Of a DNA stretch of 25,936 bases, positions 19,317-25,936 are shown one piece after another. Under the pieces are notes generated by a model. It saw only the letters and a list, made by a program, of their open reading frames with translations. It did not search any database and was not told where the DNA came from. Position numbers and translations under genes: made by a program. How positions within the stretch are numbered: the first letter of the stretch is position 1; each line of letters opens with the position of its first letter. The DNA comes from Sphacelaria rigidula. Lineage: Eukaryota; Phaeophyceae; Sphacelariales. Where the stretch lies: contig CAXNAA020000153.1 in the NCBI GenBank assembly GCA_964200075.2, positions 1-25,936 of the forward strand. Reading direction: 5' to 3'.

Positions 19317-19469
19317 GTGATAACTTTCGAACGACGATGAATCATTGCATGAGATTTTCACTGTTTTTTTTGTCGCCTCCGGATTTGACACGCTTCGAAC
19401 GTCTGTGCTAACTCGGAGCAGTTTTTATTGTTTTTTTTTTAATACAGAATTCACAGAATAGTCATTCAG

Positions 19470-19609
19470 GGAAACCTGATGAAGAAGAAGTGCAAACACG
19501 GAGGGGGTGACTCTTACGACACCAATTCGGCGAATTCCAACACGGGATGGCTGTGCGTGACCGCCTTAACTAGTCCATTTCAACGGTGTGCCCAGCTTAA
19601 TCGGACTAG
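19470..19609 (+). CDS. Exon-like open block, function unknown
   Basis: The acceptor GTCATTCAG ends at 19469 and a possible donor GTGCTG is at 19610. The frame reads GNLMKKKCKHGGGDSYDTNS and continues to RCAQLNRT without a stop. It has three Cys and is hydrophilic. No family recognised; the borders are the main support. Confidence 0.22.
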
Positions 19610-21583
19610 GTGCTGTTTGAACGATTAGCAGTATGGCACAACATGGTTTTCTTGGTCAGACAGGCTTTTGGACGTATTGCTGCCGATATATTTCCTCTGC
19701 CGTCTGCTGTGGCGAAGTTCTCCTGAATGCCTAACACTACAGATGTGACGCTTGCGTTTAAGGTGTACTCTTCACACAACACCTACCCCTCTACAGACGT
19801 CACAACAGGGCGTGCGCTGCTAGAGACACACGCGCATAAGGTTGAGGTTGCGTACAATAAACTCACGCGGTTGAATGCTGGGTTGTTGGCCCTATTTTTT
19901 TGCCGATTTGGCGGTGCAGCAGCAAACGGACACAAAATCCACGGGGTTTGGGTGCGCAGAGCTGAAAACACCGGCAAGAAATCCAAACGGCAACCAATCG
20001 GGAAGCAAGCACCATGTATGGTACATCAATGCTGTTGAATTGGGTACTAGCTCCATTGCTGCTATAATAGTGTTCTCCCGTCTCGTTCAACCGAATGATT
20101 CTTTCAAAAACAAATTCGGAACTCCATATTTTTTCATGCAGTACCCTCAAGGAAGTGAGGATAAAGCACCCCATCCTCCTGCCCCGCCCCTCGCATACGC
20201 ATCGCTCTCCAGGAGGACCCCCCGCAAGATTATTGGCGTTCCGCCACAGCTGGTCCGATGAACTTGAAGTTGCGACTCAGCAAGAGGAAGACTGCTTGAT
20301 ACTCGGCAGAGGGAACAGCTTGTGATGACGAGTTTCTTCCGCTTGGGCCACCGTACAAAGTGTTATCTCCTGGGTTGGTCTTTGCGTGTGTGCGTTGCCG
20401 AGCTGTCGCCACAATTGTGCAAGTATAAGCACATCTCTGGGTGGGTAACGTTTTGCGCCTTCCGACGACCCCGTAGAAGGAGTTGTCTTAGGTATTCCCG
20501 CTCGAGTTGCAGTTGCGTGTCTGTGTAGGGTGCTCGTGCGTTCCAGTATTTTGTCCCCTTCAGCTCACATTGCTGTTGACCCACACATTGCTCCGGGGGG
20601 GGGGAAGGGGGGGGGGGGGGGGGGAGTACTCGTCGCTTTTCAGTCCTATAAGGATTGCATTCGGGCGTTTGGTCCGTGGTGCATCTATATTTTACGTTTC
20701 GTGCGTGTCTAAATTAGGTTGCTCTGTTTTGTTTCGATTTGTTCTTCATCTTTCATTCTTATAGACTTGTAGTCGAATCCTGCCATCATTTGGCTCTTTT
20801 TGCGTCGTTTTGCCTTGCCTAGCCGCTCCTTGCATTGTCTGGCCTTACCTGGCACTACGCTGACTTGTTCGGTCTGCCGATCTGTGTTCTACCTTTTAGC
20901 CTCTTGTCGCCTCCGTACCATAAAACAGACGATGTTTTTTTTTTTCAGTTGGGCTTTCGAGCTTCACGTATGTATGTCGTGTATTTTTACTTGTTTGCGG
21001 ACGTAGTTGTAGAGCCACGCCCTGCGCGGCGCCGTGTATTTATGTTCGTGGGCGTATTGACTTTTGTTTCCCTTGTATTACGTTTGTTTTTGCCACGGCT
21101 TTGTCCCGATGGGCGCTAGATACTAGAGAAGATCTGATGTGAGAAGCAACATCAATACCAACAAGCAAGCGACAAGCAACACCGATGCTGTGATTTGCCC
21201 AATACCCTGCTGAACCTCAACGAAACTGCTTTCGATTTTCGAATCCTTGCGAAGATTCCAACAGTTGACTATAATTCAAGAGTTTACTCCGTTTCTCATG
21301 GGACAAAAAAACATCTAAAAGAATAAGTCACTGCTGAGTGTTTTTTGCCGTGGAGATGCGGAAGAATCACTTCTTGTTATCAATTCTGCACGTGGTGGGC
21401 GCACGGGATATTTGGATATTGAGCGGTGGGTTTACGGAGGTTAGTTTACCACTAGGTACGTATGGAAATTTCCCGGAAATTTATCATATCGAATCACTCT
21501 AAGCGTAGCCCTGACCCTCAACCTCACCTCGACGAAGGCATACCGAGAACCCTCAAGCAGGGGGGGTGCAAAGCGCTCCCTAG
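19610..21583. other. Stretch without recognised gene; long G run
   Basis: Open frames at 19727-20038 and 20095-20325 (+) show no domain I know. A G run of ten, then AA, then eighteen G lies at 20595-20624. From 20700 to 21110 the + strand is T-rich and codes hydrophobic frames by composition alone. Confidence 0.4.
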
Positions 21584-21842
21584 GCAAAGTGGGCGTCGTC
21601 AGGCCTCAAACCGGCGCCTGCAGCGTCGATTTGGACGAAAATATGTTCTGCGCACGCCAGGAGCACAGCCCCATTGAAGATCTGAATTTCGGTGTCGACA
21701 TTAAGACGGGAGTCAGAAATTTCCGTCCCTACCAAGTGATGAACTCTACTGGATTTATGCATGGCTGCCCCCCCGAAAAATGCCAGTCAGAAAACTGCGG
21801 GGACGAAATACCCATAATGTTTTCTCTCTCGGGTGAAACTAG
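21584..21842 (+). CDS. Exon-like open block encoding a Cys-containing protein segment
   Basis: The acceptor is CTCCCTAG (ending 21583) and the donor GTATTT at 21843; the block is 259 bases with no stop. It reads VGVVRPQTGACSVDLDENMF, then DLNFGVDIKTGVRNFRPYQV, then GFMHGCPPEKC and a final EIPIMFSLSGET. Six Cys and balanced composition look like a genuine protein, perhaps secreted. I recognise no family. It is the most convincing candidate for a second gene here. Confidence 0.4.
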
Positions 21843-21960
21843 GTATTTACCCGACCTGGCAGCCCTTTGGTCGAGGCTTTCCTTAGAATATCTACTACAT
21901 GATGAGCACTTTTTCTTCGTGATTCAGGTGATTCATTTATATACATCTGTGACAAAACAG

Positions 21961-22250
21961 GCGCCAACGCTTGGCGCGTGGGTTAGGTGGGGTGGAGAGT
22001 GGAGCACATGGGTGCTTGGGTTTGGGTTGGTGGGTGAGGGAATCGGGTGGATGGGTATGGGTTGGTTGGTTGGGTTGGTGGGTTGGGTCGTACATTGGTG
22101 GGTTGAGCGGGTGTGTGGTTAGGCTTGGTTGGTTTGGGTGAGTGGGTCGGTTGTATTGGTGGGTCGGTGCCCTCCGATTCAATTGTATACATATAAGTAC
22201 AACTTTTGTCAGGTTGGGGTGATCAGGTTGGTTGGCTGGGTTGTTGGATC
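21961..22250 (+). repeat. G/T-rich tract with hairpin and G-quadruplex potential
   Basis: About 290 bp of TTGGG/TGGG-type sequence with almost no C on the + strand. It starts with the hairpin GCGCCAA-CGC-TTGGCGC (21961-21977). Five GGG runs at 22010, 22018, 22024, 22032 and 22038 are spaced by 5, 3, 5 and 3 bases, fitting G3N1-7 rules. Long Pro/Thr-rich or Gly/Trp-rich open frames here are composition artefacts. Confidence 0.75.
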
Positions 22251-22459
22251 GGGTGACTTGTGTTACGGTTCAACGATATTTTCATTCGTGTAACCGTTCA
22301 GTACATGTTTGTCCTTTCTATTGAGTATTATAATAAGATCCTCGATATATTGAAGTGGATCATGTGCCGACACGGTTGCAGCAGGATACTGTAGCTAAGC
22401 AACTCTTACAGGATACGTAGATTGCAGCATATCTAGTATAAAAGCTGACGCAACTGCAT

Positions 22460-22501
22460 GTCAAGTCATAAGTTGGATCAGATTATACAATCTGACTTGA
22501 C
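22460..22501. repeat. Imperfect inverted repeat (hairpin)
   Basis: Inner stem CAGATT/AATCTG with loop ATAC (22479-22494) is extended by GTCAAGT (22460-22466) pairing with ACTTGAC (22495-22501) across a 12-base bulge. Confidence 0.6.
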
Positions 22502-22687
22502 GTACGTCCAGTGACACAAAATTGTATTGTATCTCACGAGAAATGGCGGCTCGGGCTGACGGTCCTCACCTCCCCGTCGCTCCTCACTTTCCAACAGTTC
22601 CCTGATTTCAGAAGCGACTGCGTTTTATACTGTCTTGGCCAAGTAAGCGCCCATGAACACCATTTTCACATATTTATTTTACTGCAG

Positions 22688-22786
22688 AAGCAAGTAGATC
22701 TCGCAGCCACTGTGCATCTTCTGCAATCCTACACTGAGATAAGAGATCTCGTGGCAGTATACTACACAACACGAGCCTCCCGACAG
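22688..22786 (+). CDS. Exon-like open block, function unknown
   Basis: The acceptor TTTTACTGCAG ends at 22687 and a donor GTGTAC is at 22787; exactly 33 codons in phase 0. It reads KQVDLAATVHLLQSYTEIRD then LVAVYYTTRASRQ. The open frame extends upstream, so the acceptor might not be used. No family recognised. Confidence 0.3.
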
Positions 22787-23013
22787 GTGTACGGGTGGGT
22801 CTGTGCCCGCCGATTTGAGCATACTGCTTTGTAGGGTTGGGTTGGCTGGATTACGGCGGGGTTGGATCGGTTATATCGTGTACTGCGAATTTGTTCACCA
22901 AGCACTATGTGGCCCGCAGTGCCGTCGCCCACCTATTTTGAACTGCGTTTAGCATCCTGATGCACGCATCCCGCGTTGAGCAGAAAGCGCCCGCCAGCGA
23001 ATTGGTAGCCCCT

Positions 23014-23014
23014 C

Positions 23015-23048
<34 letters not shown>

Positions 23049-23150
23049 CATTGTTGTTGTTGTTGTTGATGATGATGATGACGATGATGCTGTCGTTGTC
23101 GTCATTGTTTTTGTTGATTTGTCTACTACGCCGTTGTCGTCGTCGCAACG
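23014..23150 (+). repeat. Compound trinucleotide microsatellite
   Basis: A long (TTG)n run with one interruption passes into (GAT)n and then GTC/GTT-rich sequence. It yields homopolymer-like Thr, Asn, Val or Leu frames in several phases, none of them genes. Confidence 0.95.
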
Positions 23151-24352
23151 ACTCACTTGCCACCGCTAATCACAGTGAATGTTGGATGCCAAAAAATGGG
23201 CATCTTGAGATATTTTAATCCTCCTGACAAATATTGAGAGAAAAAAATTACGGGCTTGACCGATCTTCGGGGGTCCTGCAAAAGTGCAACCCCAGGTTTA
23301 TAGCTTTTCGGTATTTTCGCTTAGCCAACTCGATCCCGATCATGTAGGTGAAGACTCAAAATTATATCTGGCATGTGTCAGGGAAGACATCGGTCGATCG
23401 TTGAGACTGCGGAGTCGCCCTGGGGAAGGGGAGGGGTTCAAGGACAGGCAGAACGGAAAAAGGTCATGTCTGATCGAAATTGTGTATGGTACAGTATTTA
23501 TCTTCTAGTGAAATGTATGTACTTTCCAATTTTTGCTTATACAACAGTACAGTACTGTACTGAAGTTCTCCTGTGTTCAAATACTGCATATGGAGGTTGG
23601 GTATTTTCCGTCCATGCCTTTCATCGAAGGTTACTACCCGGGTGCTCATGAAGACACATTAATCATTTCTCTCGGTGATATTCGGATAGAAAAGGCTTGC
23701 AGGTCATCTTACAACTATCTTCATGTGGTCTCAGTTGGGAACCAAATGACATTATTTTTCGGCTTTTGAAAATATACACACACAACGAAGGAACTCGAAA
23801 GCGCTCGGAGTCAAAGCCATGAAGTCATGGGCAATAATGCTGTTTCGTGTTTCAGACCGTAATGCCATTTACCACACAGCATGGAGAATATGATCACAAG
23901 TGTTCGTTGAGGACTCCTCACCTTTGAACATTGGCGACACCTTGAGGTGACTCTGCACCTTTCCTGAGCAGGAGGTCTCGGGTTGATCATATGTAGTTTC
24001 AGACACGCTGCTGTATCGTTATTTTTGAAATTTAAGCAACAAGAAGGCGAAGGGGCTCGCGTCCAAGAAGGGGGGGGCGACGCGGTTACCACAACATGGA
24101 AGGACAATGTTTCCACAAATAAATGTTCGTCGAGGACGCATCGCCTTTTCACAGCAGTAGCAGATGCGGGGCTTGCGTTCTCGTGAGACAGCAGAGTGTA
24201 ACGCATAAGAGTCGCGTAGGGGCTGCAACGATGCATGTCTCAGCACATTTATTTAATCGTTCTCCATTTGAAATAGCTGCTTTCTTTTTCTCCTCATCCC
24301 TTTCTCTGTCGTTGCCTCTGCGTATGACTGGTGCTACGGCAGGGGTGCACAG
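23151..24352. other. Stretch without recognised gene
   Basis: Contains an 18 bp perfect palindrome CAGTACAGTACTGTACTG at 23545-23562. Frames at 23284-23508 and 23533-23769 (+) look partly protein-like but show no known domain or clear splice partners. Confidence 0.45.
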
Positions 24353-24479
24353 ATATTTTCTGAGGTCAGAGTTGTTAGGAGCCCTTCATCTCATCCAAAG
24401 TACGGATAATTATGAAGTATGTGAGAGTACGCCAGGATTACTTTTCCAATGTGCTACGAGCTGGGCCAGCCAACAATGG
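24353..24479 (+). CDS. Exon-like open block, function unknown
   Basis: The acceptor GTGCACAG ends at 24352 and the donor GTAGTT is at 24480. After one base the frame gives YFLRSELLGALHLIQSTDNY then EVCESTPGLLFQCATSWASQ. No family recognised. Confidence 0.25.
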
Positions 24480-24905
24480 GTAGTTTTCTCGCTCAGGCGA
24501 CGCACGGCGCGATATTAGGAGTTGGACGCTGAAATTTTGACAGCAGCTTTTTATGATCGACATGCAGATTATCACGTGAGCAGCAAAGAAAAAAAAAGAG
24601 AAAAACAGGAAGGTTTGGGGAGTTGAAATTTCAGCAAAAACAAGATAATGTCATAAGTCCAGCAAAAAAATGAGAATCTGCAGCTACTCACGTGAGGTAT
24701 CATTTCCTTGGGTGCAGAAGGTCTACGTGATATTTTAGGTCAAGATTAATCGAATTGGGCCGTGCGTGCAACGTTTTGCGTGACGTTACTGCACCCCACT
24801 AATACCCAGTGCGGGGTGACTGCTGACGTCAACCCACCGCATAAAAAAAAGCACTCCGACACGCTATCGCCCAACGATATGAGGTGCACCCTGTACTCTT
24901 TGCAG

Positions 24906-24966
24906 TACAATAACTTCATCGGCAATACGACACCAATCTATCAGCGACGCATTCCTTTGTCATCAG
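24906..24966 (+). CDS. Exon-like open block, function unknown
   Basis: A 61-base block after the acceptor CTCTTTGCAG (ending 24905), before the donor GTGGGT at 24967. It reads YNNFIGNTTPIYQRRIPLSS. Both borders are good, but the block is too short to identify. Confidence 0.25.
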
Positions 24967-25936
24967 GTGGGTCTGCAATTCCCAGTGATATGCTTACATC
25001 GGGTTCACTCGGGAAACTGGGAAAGCTTTGGTATGAGCAACTTTAAGCTGCTTTTAAGCTGGCCCAGCTCGTAGGGATATCCCGAATGAATTTTCAAACC
25101 GGGATGCCCTGACCCATATTTCTGTGAATCTAGAATCGTTAGAAGCCCCTGAACCCGATAAGAATTAGCTCAATAAGTACAACCTTACAGCAGTATTTCT
25201 CGTATGCATGTCGATATATTTCGTGTACCGTTGAATACTGTATTATTAGATAACAGAGGCATAAGGGGGAAAAAAGTAAAGGCACATGACCCCCTGGAGT
25301 GTAGAATTTGACGTAGGGGGGAGCGGGAAAGGGTGGGAAAGGGGGGTCCGCCAAGTACTCGAGTCTAGTGTCGTACCAGTATTCACTGGGTCTTAGTGTA
25401 CAACCAGACAAGTAGTTGACACTAGTTTGAGGTAAAACTTCCTTAACTTGAGAGTGAGCTCAACAAACTGCTTGGTTTTCGAAAGGCGTTCAAACTCCTC
25501 GATGTTAGTACAACGTTGGAAAAAACTTGCAAAATAAATCTCAACAACGCCCACAAAATAATTATTGACGAACAAAAAGATACAAACCATATCGGGTTCT
25601 TCGTCTGACCTAGGCACTAATATTAACATGGCTAACCGAGTGCAGGTGGAGCTCCAACCTCAGTCTGGGATGGCCACAGGGCCTTGAAGAATAGTATATG
25701 CAGTAACTGGCAATGCCACCAACTCAGTTGTTGACTTCAACACACATTCATTGGGCATGCTACAGTAATCACGTGCGTACCGTGTCGGAGCAACAACCAG
25801 TTCGCTTCAGCGTAGACTGTGTTTGCACAACAATCACGTATTCTGTTTCCGAACATCTGGGGGGTGTACCCATGATCATGCATGCCATCGTCATCAGAAG
25901 ACCATTGACCTCGCATCCCTACAATGCCGGGACGGA
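24967..25936. other. Right end of the window, no gene recognised
   Basis: A minus-strand open frame at 25393-25629 (78 codons, hydrophobic then Lys-rich) has no recognised domain. The last 66 bases hold copies of two short sequences seen at 31-50 and 4138-4162. Confidence 0.45.

Noticed and set aside
21937-22192. Pro/Thr-rich minus-strand frames
   Set aside because: Direct product of the G/T-rich tract; no protein signal beyond composition.
22905-23218. Thr-, Asn-, Val- and Leu-run frames on both strands
   Set aside because: Trinucleotide microsatellite translated in several phases.
23811-24236. A 141-codon minus-strand open frame
   Set aside because: No recognisable motif, and overlapping frames on the other strand are equally open.

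Overview
The window reads as nuclear DNA of an intron-rich eukaryote. Coding sequence is scattered in short blocks with GT...AG borders, introns run from about 190 bp to 3.4 kb, base composition is balanced, and Ty1/copia LTR-retrotransposon debris and tandem repeats are common. The architecture and protein style fit a stramenopile such as a brown alga, but nothing here proves the lineage. I see no bacterial-type operon, rRNA, CRISPR array or intact tRNA.

One gene dominates: a cytochrome P450 on the + strand. Twelve exons can be read between 2461 and 17819. They carry, in the right order, the C-helix WxxxR, the I-helix AGQETTS, the K-helix ETMR, PARW and the heme loop FGGGPRICPG, for about 500 residues. 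Ten consecutive splice junctions agree in phase. The last junction, into the C-terminal exon, is out of phase by one base. The N-terminal membrane anchor is not firmly located; a phase-compatible candidate first exon lies at 1600-1702.

Two decayed Ty1/copia elements sit in P450 introns, both antisense to the gene. Element A (about 7178-9855) has an LTR, gag, protease and the start of integrase, then a deletion that joins integrase to the other LTR. Element B (about 14594-16790) keeps an LTR, RNase H and possible gag pieces. Their three LTR copies are related. The same intron as element B holds a tandem array of about 175 bp monomers (16791-17530).

Upstream of the gene (1-2460) are two clusters of a 43 bp minisatellite and a tRNA-like sequence ending in a T run. 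Downstream (17820-25936) there is no recognisable gene. It holds several isolated exon-like open blocks, a G/T-rich tract with G-quadruplex potential, a long G run, trinucleotide repeats and perfect palindromes. A short repeat near the left edge recurs at the right edge and, in part, at 4138.

No wholly new system is evident. The points most worth following are the P450 with its two antisense intronic retroelements, the last-exon phase mismatch, and the two tandem-repeat families.
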